A DNA stretch of 64,000 nt from Actinorhabdospora filicis (GCF_030269765.1 NZ_BSTX01000004.1:62001-126000), one strand, 5' to 3'; positions 1 through 9,108 are shown, counted from the stretch's first letter. Notes: a model not told the origin generated them from the letters alone. A program made the numbers and translations.

Positions 1-1191
1 GATGTCGACACCGCAGACGACGTCGCCGCGACGGTCGCCGCCGTTGCCCTCGGCCCACCGGGTGCAGCCTTCGGGCAGCGACACCGGCTCCACGCCCTTG
101 GGGAGCGTGAACCACAGCGCGGTCAGCGGGCCGCCGCTGCGGCCGTCCCACACGGTGGCGGGACCGTTGTTGGCCACGGTGAGCGTCACCGTGGTGCGCC
201 CGGTCTTGGCGGGAAGCGTCGCGCCACGGGCGACGAAGTTCGCCTTGTTCACGCCGGTGACCTGGAAGAGGTTCCCCTCCCAGAAGGAGCCCTCGCCGTC
301 GAAGACGAGCTGCCCGGGCGCGTCGGCGGGCGCGGAAGCCGCCCCGACGACGCTCAGTTCGGGGCCGGTGCCCGTGGTCGGGAGACCGTAGTCCTCGGTG
401 CTCCAGTGCACCCAGGTGTCGATCCCGCCCGGCGCGAAGACGTCGGCGCTCACCGTGTAGGTGAACGGGGCGGAGAGCCGGTAGGTCTCACCGGGCTTCA
501 GGGCGACCGGAAAGCGGCAGGTCACCGAGTAGGGGCTGACACCGCAGTTGGAGTACCCGCCCTTCGGGGTCAGACCGATGAACCGCAGGTGGAGCACGGG
601 GTTGTAGATGGTGTGCTCGCCGGTGTTGGTGACGGTGACGCCGAAGCTCACCTCGTCGCCGATGGCGACATCACCGCCCGGCGCCTCGCCGATGCCGAAC
701 CGGACCGGCTCGGCGACGGTGAACGAGCGCTCGCCGGAGGCCGCGGTCGCGCCGTCACCGGCGATCGCGACCTTGATCGAGCCCGTGCCGGTCACCCCGT
801 CGAAGGGGGTGAAGCTCAGGTCGGGGTCCCAGTCCCAGGTCAGGGTGCCGTCGGAGTACTTGACGTCACCGATGGCGCAGGTCCACACCGCCCCGGCGGC
901 CTCACAGGCGTCCCGGCCGCTGTCGGTGAGCTTGAACGAGCCGAGATCGGCCAGGCCCGAGGCGTCCACGGTCATCACGACGTCTCCGATGACACCGCTG
1001 CCGGTGGTGTCGGCACTCCAGAAGAAGTCGTCCTCGAAGGTTCCCGAACCGGTCTCGATCCGGATGTCGTCGGTCTGCACGCTCAGGGTGGCCGTGCCGG
1101 CCGCCTGCGCGGGGGAGGCGAACACCGCGAGGGCGGTGACCGTCCCGGCCGCCGTCAGGCACGCGGCACGGCGAAGGGTATCGCGAAGCAA
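1..1191 (-). CDS. Secreted cell-surface protein with DUF11-like repeats (3' part outside window)
   Basis: The frame is open from about 1191 to the window edge, giving about 397 residues without a stop. I chose the TTG at 1189-1191 because a GGAG box lies 7 nt before it; a GTG at 1216-1218 is in frame but has no ribosome site. The N-terminus LLRDTLRRAACLTAAGTV followed by a hydrophobic run and an ASPAQA-A cleavage site is a Sec signal peptide. The rest is Thr/Val/Gly-rich beta-sandwich sequence. Phrases such as VSFGVTVTNTGEHTIYNPVL and TLTVANNGPATVWD are typical of DUF11/CARDB repeats of actinobacterial wall proteins. It carries no catalytic motif I can see. The C-terminus, where a sorting signal would be, is missing, so anchoring cannot be judged. 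Confidence 0.7.
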   Translation of the reverse strand, partial: MLRDTLRRAACLTAAGTVTALAVFASPAQAAGTATLSVQTDDIRIETGSGTFEDDFFWSADTTGSGVIGDVVMTVDASGLADLGSFKLTDSGRDACEAAGAVWTCAIGDVKYSDGTLTWDWDPDLSFTPFDGVTGTGSIKVAIAGDGATAASGERSFTVAEPVRFGIGEAPGGDVAIGDEVSFGVTVTNTGEHTIYNPVLHLRFIGLTPKGGYSNCGVSPYSVTCRFPVALKPGETYRLSAPFTYTVSADVFAPGGIDTWVHWSTEDYGLPTTGTGPELSVVGAASAPADAPGQLVFDGEGSFWEGNLFQVTGVNKANFVARGATLPAKTGRTTVTLTVANNGPATVWDGRSGGPLTALWFTLPKGVEPVSLPEGCTRWAEGNGGDRRGDVVCGVDI

Positions 1192-1306
1192 AGGGGCACT
1201 CCATGGTGAAAGGGCACACCGCGCCGGGCACGGCACGGTACTCGGATCACGCGTGGGGGCCGATCCCGGTTGCGGCCCGGGCGCATCGTGACCGGGCCGT
1301 GATCGG

Positions 1307-1972
1307 CTACTCCGTCAGGTCCTTCTCTGGCATCTCGAAAGCGTGCAGCCGCTCGATCACCCCACCCGCGTCCCCGTCCCACCCCATCCCCAGGAACTGC
1401 GCCCGGCTGCGGCGGCCCATCAGCGCGCGGGCCAGCTCGTACGGGTCGGCGGTCAGGCGCAGGGACGGGGTGCCGGAGCCGATGGTCCAGCTGGCCAGGC
1501 CCGAGTCGAGGACGACGGTGGGCAGCTCGGGTGCCCACTTGTGGTTGAGGTATCCGGCGGTGAGGTCGGCCGACCAGGTGCAGGCTTCGGGGGAGCGGTC
1601 GGCGGGGATCGTGAGGGCCCCGGCGATGTCGTTGCGGTGGGTCCAGGCGTCCTGGGCCATGAGGAGGCCCTTGCCGTCGGCGAGGATCGCGTCGATGGCG
1701 GGGCCGCCGGCGTCCCACTCCGCGCAGATCTCGGCGAGGGTGAGGTCGGCGCGGTCGGCGACCTGGCGGGCGGTCCAGTCGGGGGACGCCTTGCCGCGCA
1801 GGGTCCCGGTGCGGACGTCGGTGCAGATCCCGGCCAGGTGGGCGTAGGTGTCCTTGACGGTCCAGCCGGGCAGGGCGGGGACGGGGGTCAGCTGCGCCCG
1901 GATGTCCAGTGTGGACGCCAGGTCGATGAGGCCGCGGCGGGCGGTGGCGTACATCTCTACGGCAGTCGTCAT
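1307..1972 (-). CDS. Mycothiol-dependent maleylpyruvate isomerase-family protein (DinB fold)
   Basis: About 221 residues from the ATG at 1972; the frame stays open 7 codons further upstream, but MTTAVEMYATARRG is the usual start of this family. The N-terminal helix bundle has PGWTVKDTYAHLAG (His45), and later DAWTHRNDIAGAL, the spaced His and Asp positions that bind a divalent metal in DinB/MDMPI proteins. A C-terminal SCP2-like segment (PSLRLTADPYELARALMGRRS) follows. The family uses mycothiol as cofactor or thiol partner for isomerisation or detoxification. The true substrate is unknown. It stands alone on the minus strand, 33 nt downstream of the reductase-like gene. Confidence 0.8.
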   Translation of the reverse strand: MTTAVEMYATARRGLIDLASTLDIRAQLTPVPALPGWTVKDTYAHLAGICTDVRTGTLRGKASPDWTARQVADRADLTLAEICAEWDAGGPAIDAILADGKGLLMAQDAWTHRNDIAGALTIPADRSPEACTWSADLTAGYLNHKWAPELPTVVLDSGLASWTIGSGTPSLRLTADPYELARALMGRRSRAQFLGMGWDGDAGGVIERLHAFEMPEKDLTE

Positions 1973-2005
1973 AGCGCGTAACTTAACGACCATTAGGTCG
2001 CAATG

Positions 2006-2668
2006 CTATGTGCCGTTCGCCACGGCGTCGACGGCGTCCTGTACCGGCAGGTCACCGGAGGTGAGCTCCAGGGTGAGCCCGGCGGTGGCGGGACTCTCCA
2101 GAATGGACAGCAGGACGGCGGCCACGTCGGCGCGGGGCACCGAGCCGCGCGGGACCGACGGCAGCAAGTGGACGCGCCCGGTCGGGGGGTCGTCGGTGAG
2201 CGCGCCGGGGCGCAGGACCGTCCAGTCCAGGTCGCGGGCGCGCAGGTCGTCCTCGGCGGCGGTCTTGGCGCGCAGGTAGGCGGCGAAGATGTCGTCGGTG
2301 CCGGGCGGCGGTTCGGCACCGGCGCCCATCGAGGAGATCTGCACGAAACGGCGCACTGAAGCCCGGTCGCAGGCCTCGGCCAGCAGCGCCGAGGCGGCGC
2401 GGTCGACGCTGTCCTTGCGCTCGGCGCCCGAACCGGGCCCGGCACCGGCGGCGAAGACCACCGCGTCGGCGCCGGCGAGGAACTCGGCGACGGTCATCGC
2501 GTTCGCCTTCTCCAGGTCGCACAGGACGCCCTTGGCCCCGGCCTCGGCGAGGTCGTCGAGGTGGTCGGGGTCGCGGACGAGCCCGACGGCGACGTGCCCG
2601 TGCTCCGACAGCAGCCGCTCCAGCAGCAGGGCGATCTTCCCGTGGCCTCCGGCGATGACGACGCGCAT
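2006..2668 (-). CDS. NAD(P)-binding SDR-type protein (NmrA/YwnB-like)
   Basis: The ATG at 2668 is preceded by an AAGG-type ribosome site. MRVVIAGGHGKIALLLERLL is the dinucleotide-binding loop of atypical short-chain dehydrogenases (G-x-x-G-x-x motif). The rest keeps the NAD(P)H-binding NmrA pattern: a VVFAAGAGPGSG strand-loop, RRFVQISSMGA, and LDWTVLRPGALTD. About 220 residues, a single Rossmann domain. The classic Y-x-x-x-K catalytic pair is degenerate (YLRAKTAAE), so it may still reduce a quinone or may only sense nucleotide redox state. It lies 18 nt downstream of the TetR gene on the same strand and is probably co-transcribed with it. Confidence 0.8.
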   Translation of the reverse strand: MRVVIAGGHGKIALLLERLLSEHGHVAVGLVRDPDHLDDLAEAGAKGVLCDLEKANAMTVAEFLAGADAVVFAAGAGPGSGAERKDSVDRAASALLAEACDRASVRRFVQISSMGAGAEPPPGTDDIFAAYLRAKTAAEDDLRARDLDWTVLRPGALTDDPPTGRVHLLPSVPRGSVPRADVAAVLLSILESPATAGLTLELTSGDLPVQDAVDAVANGT

Positions 2669-2686
2669 GAGGTCACCTTCGCACAA

Positions 2687-3388
2687 TCAGGCGGCCCGGA
2701 TGAACGATTCCACGCCGTCCAGCAGCAGCGAGAGCCCGAACAGGAACCGCTCCTCGGCGTCGCCGGGCGCGGGCGGGGCGGTGAAGTCGATGGCGTCCAT
2801 GACGGCCATGAGCTGCGGGAAGTCCCCGGCGCGACCGCGCTCGCGGAGCATCTCGGGGGTGAACATCGGCCGCCGGGCCTGGTCCTCCTCCGCGATCTGG
2901 TCGCCGACCACGCCCCGGACCTGCGCGTTGACCACCAGCAGGACCAGGAAGCGCAGCTCGGGCGGCAGGGGCATCGAGGACGCCGCGCTCAGCCCCGCCT
3001 CCAGCCAGCCCAGCTCGCGCGGGCCCATGACGCGCGGCCGCGTGACGACGTCCAGCAGCCACTGGTGGCGGAAGAACGTCCGGTGCAGCGCCAGCGCCCA
3101 CCCCGTGACCGCCTCGCGCCACTCGCCGGGGAACCCGGGCGCGGCGCCGACGGCGGTGTCGATCATGAGCGCGATCAGCTCGTCCTTGCCGGGGACGTAG
3201 CGGTACAGCGACATCGTGCCCGCGCTCAGGCGCTTGGCCAGCGCGGGCATGGTGAGCGCGCCGATGCCCTCGGCGTCGGCGAGGGCGATGGCCTCGGCGG
3301 TGATCTGCTCCAGGCTCAGGCCGGGGCGGGGGCCGCGCGCCGGGGGGCGCGCGCCGTCCCACAGCAGGCCGGTCATGGCGTCGCTCAT
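2687..3388 (-). CDS. TetR-family repressor (TetR_C type)
   Basis: 233 residues. The helix-turn-helix lies at roughly 25-70: ITAEAIALADAEG, then LTMPALAKRLSAGTMSLYRYVPGKDEL, a clear TetR signature. The C-terminal ligand domain is of the TetR/AcrR C-terminal 'TetR_C_1' kind (FRHQWLLDVVTRPRVMGPREL). It is divergent from the membrane protein starting at 3481. Two copies of one 15-bp inverted repeat sit between them, so it very likely represses both directions. The inducer is unknown. Confidence 0.88.
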   Translation of the reverse strand: MSDAMTGLLWDGARPPARGPRPGLSLEQITAEAIALADAEGIGALTMPALAKRLSAGTMSLYRYVPGKDELIALMIDTAVGAAPGFPGEWREAVTGWALALHRTFFRHQWLLDVVTRPRVMGPRELGWLEAGLSAASSMPLPPELRFLVLLVVNAQVRGVVGDQIAEEDQARRPMFTPEMLRERGRAGDFPQLMAVMDAIDFTAPPAPGDAEERFLFGLSLLLDGVESFIRAA

Positions 3389-3418
3389 GCGGGCATCCTA
3401 CGGGCTTGCGGAGTTACT

Positions 3419-3465
3419 GCGTATGACATACGCTGCATCCGTCTAATAGTGCGTATCCAATACGC
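3419..3465. promoter_or_regulatory. Twin TetR operators between divergent genes
   Basis: Two perfect inverted repeats with identical arms, GCGTAT-N3-ATACGC, lie at 3419-3433 (spacer GAC) and 3451-3465 (spacer CCA), 32 bp centre to centre, about three helical turns. They fill the 90-bp gap between the TetR gene and the DUF2306 gene. A TAATAG box (3444-3449) lies between them and could be the -10 of the rightward promoter. Same-face spacing suggests cooperative binding of two dimers. Confidence 0.75.
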
Positions 3466-3480
3466 AATTTGGGGGTCGTG

Positions 3481-4179
3481 ATGACTTTAAGCAAGCGCTG
3501 GTGGCGGCGGCCGTGGGTCGCCCCGATGTTCGTGGTCATGGTGGCGTTCCTGGCGTTCTCACTGCCGCCCTACCTGATGGGCGGCTCGCGGCTGCCCCTG
3601 CGTGAGGGATTCGCCGCGCACAAGATCCTGCTCGACGTCCACATCGGATTCGGCATGATCGCGCTGATCGCCTGCGGATTCCAGGTGTGGCCGTGGTTCC
3701 GGGGCAAGTACCCCAAGGCGCACAAGATCATGGGCCGCGTCTACGTGCTCGGCGGCGTCCTGCCCGCCGGGCTCATGGCGCTGGTGGTCTCGGTGACCGC
3801 GCTGACCGGACCCGTCGGCCGCATCGGCAACGTGATGCTGTCGCTGCTGTGGCTGTTCATGACCTTCCGCGGCTACAAGTCGGCCCGCCGCAGGCAGTTC
3901 GGCGACCACCGCCGGTGGATGATCCGCAGCTTCGCGCTGTGCACGTCCATCGTCCTCAACCGGGTCTGGATCATCCTGCTGCTCATCGGTCTGCAGCCGT
4001 GGCTCGACACTCACTACGGCGGCAGCATGGACGCCCTGATCGGCGACGCCGCCCAGGCCTCGATCTGGCTGTCCTGGACGGTGAACCTAGCGCTGGCCGA
4101 ATGGTGGCTGGACAAGGGGAAGGGCAAGGCCCGCGAGAAGCGCGGCGCGGTCCGCGAGACCGTCGGCGCCGCGAACTGA
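3481..4179 (+). CDS. DUF2306 multi-pass membrane protein
   Basis: The ATG at 3481 follows a GGGGG ribosome site by 5 nt; an upstream in-frame TTG/GTG is less likely. About 232 residues with roughly five to six membrane helices: MFVVMVAFLAFSLPPYL, LDVHIGFGMIALIACGFQV, VYVLGGVLPAGLMALVVSV, VMLSLLWLFMTFRGYKSA, LNRVWIILLLIGLQ and a final Trp-rich helix. The His-x-x-x-G pattern and the FGDHRRWMIRSFAL loop are typical of DUF2306 (YozB-like). Function is unknown. Placement under the twin operators suggests it is the main target of the divergent TetR, perhaps in membrane stress or lipophile resistance. Confidence 0.8.
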   Translation: MTLSKRWWRRPWVAPMFVVMVAFLAFSLPPYLMGGSRLPLREGFAAHKILLDVHIGFGMIALIACGFQVWPWFRGKYPKAHKIMGRVYVLGGVLPAGLMALVVSVTALTGPVGRIGNVMLSLLWLFMTFRGYKSARRRQFGDHRRWMIRSFALCTSIVLNRVWIILLLIGLQPWLDTHYGGSMDALIGDAAQASIWLSWTVNLALAEWWLDKGKGKAREKRGAVRETVGAAN

Positions 4180-4204
4180 AACCGGGTGCCGGGACGGACC
4201 CCGC

Positions 4205-4981
4205 TCAGCGCTTGACGGCCGCCAGCCACCAGCGGCCGGGCTCGCGCAGCGGCAGCGGTCCGTCCCGCTCGATGCGCGCCTGGATCTCCGTCCACGGCCC
4301 GCTCGCCGGATCGAAGCCCGGGAACACCCACCCGGTGAGCCGCACGTACCAGATCAGCGGCGCCACGTCGGCGAACCACGTGGTCACCGTCCCGGCGCCG
4401 CCCTCCACGGTGTACAGCCGCGCCCGCCGCAGCTGCCCTACCGCGAGGTCCCGCTCCCACCCGCTCGGCGCGGGCGGGGTGAGCCCGAGGATCCGCGCCA
4501 TACGGTCGATCCACACGTCGTGCACCTGCTGGGTGACGAACACCCCGCCCGGCTTGAGAACACGGGCCACCTCACCGGCCACATAGGACTCATGGCGCGC
4601 GTTGACCACGTCGAAGGACGCGTCCCGGAACGGCAGGAACGCCGTCGGCGGCTTGTGTTGTTTGACGTTGTCCGGCGCGGCGTCGACCCACACCACCGGC
4701 ACCCCCACCGGCCGCAGCCGCTTTGCCGCCACCGGGACATTCGGCGCCCACCCCTCGGTCGCCACCACCAGCGGCGGACGCGCCGGGGCGAGAAGGCGCG
4801 ACAGCCACTCGCCCCCACCGGTGCCCAGGTCGAGGAGCGAGTCGGCGGTGGAGGCGAGATCGGCGACGATCGCGGGGTAGTCCCACGGGTGCTCGGTGCG
4901 CATGCGATCGCCCCAGCGGGAGAAGTCCCAGCCGGAGATGTCGGCGGTGAGGCCTTCGGTGATGAGGTCGGCGGTGGTCAT
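4205..4981 (-). CDS. Class I SAM-dependent methyltransferase
   Basis: 258 residues. Motif I is SLLDLGTGGGEWLSRLL (residues about 48-64). Motif II acidic is VVATEG, with AFLPFRDASFDVVNARHE as post-motif and EVARVLKPGGVFVTQQV as motif III, all standard for the Methyltransf_11 fold. The SAM-binding GxGxG is intact. The substrate is not predictable; the C-terminal WWLAAVKR ending is common in small-molecule or tRNA-like members. It converges on the DUF2306 gene, with 25 nt between stop codons. Confidence 0.85.
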   Translation of the reverse strand: MTTADLITEGLTADISGWDFSRWGDRMRTEHPWDYPAIVADLASTADSLLDLGTGGGEWLSRLLAPARPPLVVATEGWAPNVPVAAKRLRPVGVPVVWVDAAPDNVKQHKPPTAFLPFRDASFDVVNARHESYVAGEVARVLKPGGVFVTQQVHDVWIDRMARILGLTPPAPSGWERDLAVGQLRRARLYTVEGGAGTVTTWFADVAPLIWYVRLTGWVFPGFDPASGPWTEIQARIERDGPLPLREPGRWWLAAVKR

Positions 4982-5021
4982 GGGCGCAGGCTAGGACGCG
5001 TGCCGGGACACCGCGAGCCGC

Positions 5022-5531
5022 TTACGGGAGCGGGACCCGGCGGTGGTCCTCGCCAGGGGCGGCGAAGGACAACCCGTTCTCGTCGAGCGCATTGAACACC
5101 GTCACCCCGGTGTCGCCGAAGTCGAAGCGCACCGCGACGGTCCCATCGGCCAGGTACCGCCCGCCGGAGTCGAAGACCAGCAGCTCGACCGCACGAAGCA
5201 CACGGCCGACGAGCGCGGTCAGACACGGCTCGGCGTCAGACCGCCACGACAAGCGCGACTCACTCCACCCGATCGGCGCGGAGACGTCGGCGAGGTTCCA
5301 GGTGACGGAGAGCTCGTCGAGCTTGAAGTGGTTCAGCTCGACGCGCTCGCCCTCGAAGTCGAAGATCACCGGGCCGTCGGGGAACCAGGCGTCACGGTCG
5401 GTGTTCCACACCAGCCACGCGGCCGTCAGGCGGCGCCCGGCCAGGGCGGCCAGGCGTTCACCGTGGTCGCGGCGTACCTCGGTGCCGGGCCGCCACACGG
5501 GCTCGTACCCGGCGATGCCGTAGAAGCTCAC
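5022..5531 (-). CDS. Conserved-looking protein of unknown function
   Basis: 169 residues, GTG start whose GTGA overlaps the TGA of the regulator upstream, so translation is probably coupled. It is a single soluble domain rich in beta strands (RLTAAWLVWNTDRDAWFPDGPVI, then RVELNHFKLDELSVTWN). I see no signal peptide, membrane span or catalytic motif. I do not recognise the family. Codon use and the overlap with the regulator support a real gene; a role beside that regulator is only inferred from position. Confidence 0.6.
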   Translation of the reverse strand: MSFYGIAGYEPVWRPGTEVRRDHGERLAALAGRRLTAAWLVWNTDRDAWFPDGPVIFDFEGERVELNHFKLDELSVTWNLADVSAPIGWSESRLSWRSDAEPCLTALVGRVLRAVELLVFDSGGRYLADGTVAVRFDFGDTGVTVFNALDENGLSFAAPGEDHRRVPLP

Positions 5532-8371
5532 TCCACGTCCAGCTCCGCCAGGATCTGCCCGTACCTCCCGCGCGCGTCACTGGCCGCCGCCCGGTTCCCG
5601 CCCCGCTCGCACGACTCGATCAGCAGCCGCCAGCCCTCGTCGTGGTAGCGGTCGACGCTCACGCACCGCTCCGCCGCCACCGCGGCAGCGGCCGCGTCAC
5701 CCGCGGCGAGCTCCATCGACGCCAGTCCGGCGGCGGTGTCGGCGGCCGCGCGGCGCAGGTCCTCCCGCTCACGCACGACCCATTCGGCGGCGCCGTCGCC
5801 GGGCAGGAGCTCGCCGGTGTAGGCGAGCAGGACGGCCCGCAGGCCGCCGGGGGTGCGGGTGCGGCGGGACTCGGTGACCGCGCGGCGGAACTCGACGACG
5901 TCGCAGTAGCCGTCGGCGGGCAGCATCAGGCGGTAGGAGTCGCCTTCGCGGACGACGATGCGGTGCGCCCCCCGGTCCACGCCGGGTTCCAGGAGCCGCC
6001 GCAGCGAGGACACCGCCACGTGCAGGCTGTGCGTCGCCGCGGCCGGGGGCAGCGTCGGCCAGAGCGCGTCGACGAGGACGTCGCGGTGGACGGGGCTGCC
6101 GGCGTGGATGGCCAGCAGGCGCAGGAGGGCGCGGGCGCGGGGTTTGACGGCGGTGAAGTCGAGCGGGACGCCGTCGCGGAACGCCTGGAAGCCGCCCAGG
6201 CACAGGATCGCCAGGGGCGCGCGGTGCACGTGGGACGGGGTGGGCTCGGCGTCGGGGGGCGCGGCGAGCCAGCGGTCGACGAGGACCTGCGGCAGCCCGC
6301 ACTCCACGGCCAGCAGCCGCGCGCGGTCCACGTACTCCACGGCGAGGGGGTCGCAGCGGGCGGCGGCGATGAGGGCGGCGACCTGGGCGCCGGGGGATCC
6401 GGCGGCGCGCGCGGTGGCGATCGCGCGGTGCGCCTCGACGTCGGCGTCGGGCAGGTGCGTGGCGACGGCGGCGAGGGCGTAGAGGGCCTGGGCCCACGAT
6501 TGCAGGACCCCGGCGTCGAGGCGCCCGCAGCGGTCGACGAGCTCGGCGAGGGCGGAGGCGTCGGCGTCGGGCGATCCGGCGCGCATCAGCCAGCCGATGC
6601 CGGTGGCCACGGCCGCGCCCCAGTCGTCGCCGTCGCGCGCGCATTCCTCGCCGACGCCGACGGCGATCTTCGCCGACTGCTCGGTGCCGTCGAAGGCGAC
6701 GGCGGCGCGGGCCATGCGCGCCAGCCACGGGTACTGGGCGCGTTCGGCGTCGGCGGCCAGTTCGGCCAGGCGGGCCGTGCCGGCCTCGGTGTCGGAGGTG
6801 ATCAGCTCGATCGCCTGGCAGATGCGCAGGGCCAGGCCGGTGAGGTCGCCGCCGTCGGGTTCGATGGCCGCCAGGACCAGCGCGGCCTCGCCGAAGCGCC
6901 CGGTGAGGCAGTGGGCGAGGACGCGCACCAGCGGCCCGTAGGGCGCGGGGACGCGCTCGGCCTGCGCGGCCGCCATCGCCGGGTGCCGCTGGGTGGCCGC
7001 GCGCAGGCGGTTCACCCAGTGCCCGCCCTGGGGCGCGGCGGGGCCGGGCATCCACACGCTGACGCGGGAGAGGGCGGCGCGGGAGTGGGCGCGCCCGTCG
7101 TCGTCGCCGAACAGGGCGGCGCCGCGGATGAGGGTGTCGGCGGCGGCAGAGAGCTGGCCGCGGCTGAACAGGTGCTTGCCCTCGGCCAGGCGCAGCCACG
7201 GGTCCTCGGCGACCAGCCACGCGGGCAGCACGTCGCGCCACGGCTCGACGCCGTCGTCGACGATGCCCGAGCCGATGCGCGACAGCAGGCGGCGGACGGT
7301 GGTCCAGTCCTCGGCGCGCGCGTAGGCGCGGGCGGCCTCGGTGAGCGCGCCCTCCTCGACCAGCAGTTGCGCGGCGCGCGAGTGGTGGCGGCGCGCGGCC
7401 TTCTCGCCGATGCCGTCGGAGAGGGACGCGGCCAGGTGCGAGCGCAGGGCCTCGTGGTAGCGGTAGGTGCGTCCCCCGTCGGGACTGGTGGTGAACGCCT
7501 GGAGCCGCTCCAGCTCGGCGAGGTGCCGCGCGGAGTCGTGGCGGCGCAGCAGCTTGTCGCAGCGCGCGGCGGTCAGCACGTCGAAGACGCTGGTGCGGAC
7601 GAGGAAGTCGCGCAGTTTCACGGGCAGCTCGGCCAGCACCGTCCGCGCCAGGTACGCGCGGACGAGCGTGGCGCGCCCGTCGAGGGCGGCCACGGCCTCG
7701 CGGCGCTCGGCGAGGGTGCGTCCCCGCGTCGACAGGTGGAACAGCTGCAACCCGGCGACCCAGCCGCCGATGCGGCGGTCGAGGGCGGCGATGTCGGCCG
7801 GCGGCAGCGGCGCGCGGTAGACGATCCGCAGCAGCTGCTCGGTCTCCCAGCTGCGGAAGCGCAGCTGCTCGGCGTCGAGGATGACCACGTCGGCCAGCTC
7901 GTGGCGGGCGAAGTTCAGCCGCGGCATCCGGCGCGCCGCCAGGATGAGGCGCAGGCGCGGCGGGAGCGTGGCGATCAGCCGGTCCAGGACCTGCTCGGCG
8001 GGTGAGTTGTCCAGGCAGTGGACGTCGTCGAGGACCAGCAGCAGCTGCTCGTCGCCGGTGGCCTCCACGGCGCGGACCAGCTCGTCCACGTCGCTCTCGT
8101 CGCGGGGCGGCGGGAGCTCGCAGGGCAGTGCCCGGCGGATGTCGGCGACCAGGCGCGCGGCGTCGGCGTGCCCCGGGCCCAGGCCCAGCCAGCCGACCGG
8201 ACCACCGGTGTTGGCGCGGAAGTAGTGGGCGTAATGTGTCAGCAACGTCGTCTTGCCGAACCCGGCGGGCGCGGTGACCAGCGCCAGCGGCGCGGTCCGG
8301 ACCGCGTTCAGCTGGCCGAGCAGACGGCCGCGAACCAGCCCGCTGGATTCGCGGTGCATGACGGTGTGCAT
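5528..8371 (-). CDS. MalT-like STAND ATPase regulator with C-terminal BTAD domain
   Basis: The ATG at 8371 has a GGAGG site 5 nt upstream; the open frame extends 18 codons further but without one. About 947 residues. The N-terminal P-loop ATPase has Walker A APAGFGKTTLL (near residue 37) and Walker B LLLVLDDVHCLD. A MalT/STAND-type winged-helix and helical middle follow, then a long TPR-like superhelix (residues about 330-700). The C-terminal OmpR-like winged helix (LGGFQAFRDGVPLDF through SSLRRLLEPG) joins a bacterial transcriptional activation (BTAD) domain. This architecture is typical of large actinobacterial pathway activators. The target is not evident; the neighbours are unrelated enzymes. 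Confidence 0.85.
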   Translation of the reverse strand: MHTVMHRESSGLVRGRLLGQLNAVRTAPLALVTAPAGFGKTTLLTHYAHYFRANTGGPVGWLGLGPGHADAARLVADIRRALPCELPPPRDESDVDELVRAVEATGDEQLLLVLDDVHCLDNSPAEQVLDRLIATLPPRLRLILAARRMPRLNFARHELADVVILDAEQLRFRSWETEQLLRIVYRAPLPPADIAALDRRIGGWVAGLQLFHLSTRGRTLAERREAVAALDGRATLVRAYLARTVLAELPVKLRDFLVRTSVFDVLTAARCDKLLRRHDSARHLAELERLQAFTTSPDGGRTYRYHEALRSHLAASLSDGIGEKAARRHHSRAAQLLVEEGALTEAARAYARAEDWTTVRRLLSRIGSGIVDDGVEPWRDVLPAWLVAEDPWLRLAEGKHLFSRGQLSAAADTLIRGAALFGDDDGRAHSRAALSRVSVWMPGPAAPQGGHWVNRLRAATQRHPAMAAAQAERVPAPYGPLVRVLAHCLTGRFGEAALVLAAIEPDGGDLTGLALRICQAIELITSDTEAGTARLAELAADAERAQYPWLARMARAAVAFDGTEQSAKIAVGVGEECARDGDDWGAAVATGIGWLMRAGSPDADASALAELVDRCGRLDAGVLQSWAQALYALAAVATHLPDADVEAHRAIATARAAGSPGAQVAALIAAARCDPLAVEYVDRARLLAVECGLPQVLVDRWLAAPPDAEPTPSHVHRAPLAILCLGGFQAFRDGVPLDFTAVKPRARALLRLLAIHAGSPVHRDVLVDALWPTLPPAAATHSLHVAVSSLRRLLEPGVDRGAHRIVVREGDSYRLMLPADGYCDVVEFRRAVTESRRTRTPGGLRAVLLAYTGELLPGDGAAEWVVREREDLRRAAADTAAGLASMELAAGDAAAAAVAAERCVSVDRYHDEGWRLLIESCERGGNRAAASDARGRYGQILAELDVE

Positions 8372-8726
8372 CGCCCTCCTCCCTGCGCGGCCGAGCCGCC
8401 GTCCTCCCCGACAGGAATGAAGCAAGGCCGGTGGTCAACGGTCAATGGAGGGCAGCCATTGTGGACCGACCGGTCCGCTCCCGAGAGTAGCGAAATAGAT
8501 ACAAGATCGCCGTACCCGAACGGCCATCCAAAGCTACCGGATCGTACGCCCATCGTGCACTGGTCAATCTCCGTCGCAGTTCACGGATTGCCTGGTCAGA
8601 GACGGTTTCCGCTTACAACTCTAAAGATCCACAAGGGACTTGACAACCGGGTTATCCGTCCGGACGCCCACTTCGGGGTGGCGACAATCCGCCGTGATGT
8701 CGGCGAAACGCCCCTATCATTCGCTC
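8372..8726. other. Intergenic promoter region, less GC-rich than its surroundings
   Basis: 355 bp between divergent genes, visibly richer in A+T than the flanks. A TATCAT box at 8715-8720 ends 6 nt before the ATG at 8727, so the rightward transcript is probably leaderless. A TTGACA hexamer at 8640-8645 is too far from it to pair with that box. No open frame or RNA structure worth calling is visible. Confidence 0.45.
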
Positions 8727-9020
8727 ATGAGTGGTGAACTGGAGACCCTGTCCACCGAAGAGCTGCGCGAACGCGCCTTCAAGCTCGCCCGGCGTCGCCT
8801 CGACCTGGGCTTCTTCTGGGACGTCATCGAGCATCTCCCGCATTCCTTCAACGCCGAGACCGACGGGTCGCCGGGTTCGGTCGGCTCGATCATCGACAAC
8901 ATCGTGGAGAGCTGGCAGGAATTCCACGGCCACGGCAACTACGGCGAGGAGGAACCCCTCGTCCGGGCGGCCTTCATCGACTACATCGAGAAGCACGAGA
9001 AGGACCCGAAACCCATGTGA
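8727..9020 (+). CDS. Small soluble protein of unknown function
   Basis: 97 residues from the ATG at 8727 (MSGELETLSTEELRERA). It is mostly helical and acidic: ELRERAFKLARRRLDLGFFWDVIEHLP, then GSVGSIIDNIVESWQEFHG and AAFIDYIEKHEKDPKPM. It has no Cys pairs, membrane span or known motif. It resembles short conserved hypothetical proteins seen in many actinomycetes, but I cannot name a family. The start is supported by a TATCAT -10 box just upstream, consistent with leaderless translation. Confidence 0.65.
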   Translation: MSGELETLSTEELRERAFKLARRRLDLGFFWDVIEHLPHSFNAETDGSPGSVGSIIDNIVESWQEFHGHGNYGEEEPLVRAAFIDYIEKHEKDPKPM

Positions 9021-9108
9021 GCACCGCGTCCCATGTGATGATCTCCCTATGGCGCCCCCACCCCGGCGCCCACTAGGGTCGAATCGTCGCCGACCCCGGG
9101 AGCGCGCC

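Noticed and set aside
5642-8005. 787-codon open frame on the plus strand inside the large regulator
   Set aside because: It is antisense to a gene with clear domains; its translation is Gly/Arg/Val low-complexity, a GC-skew shadow.
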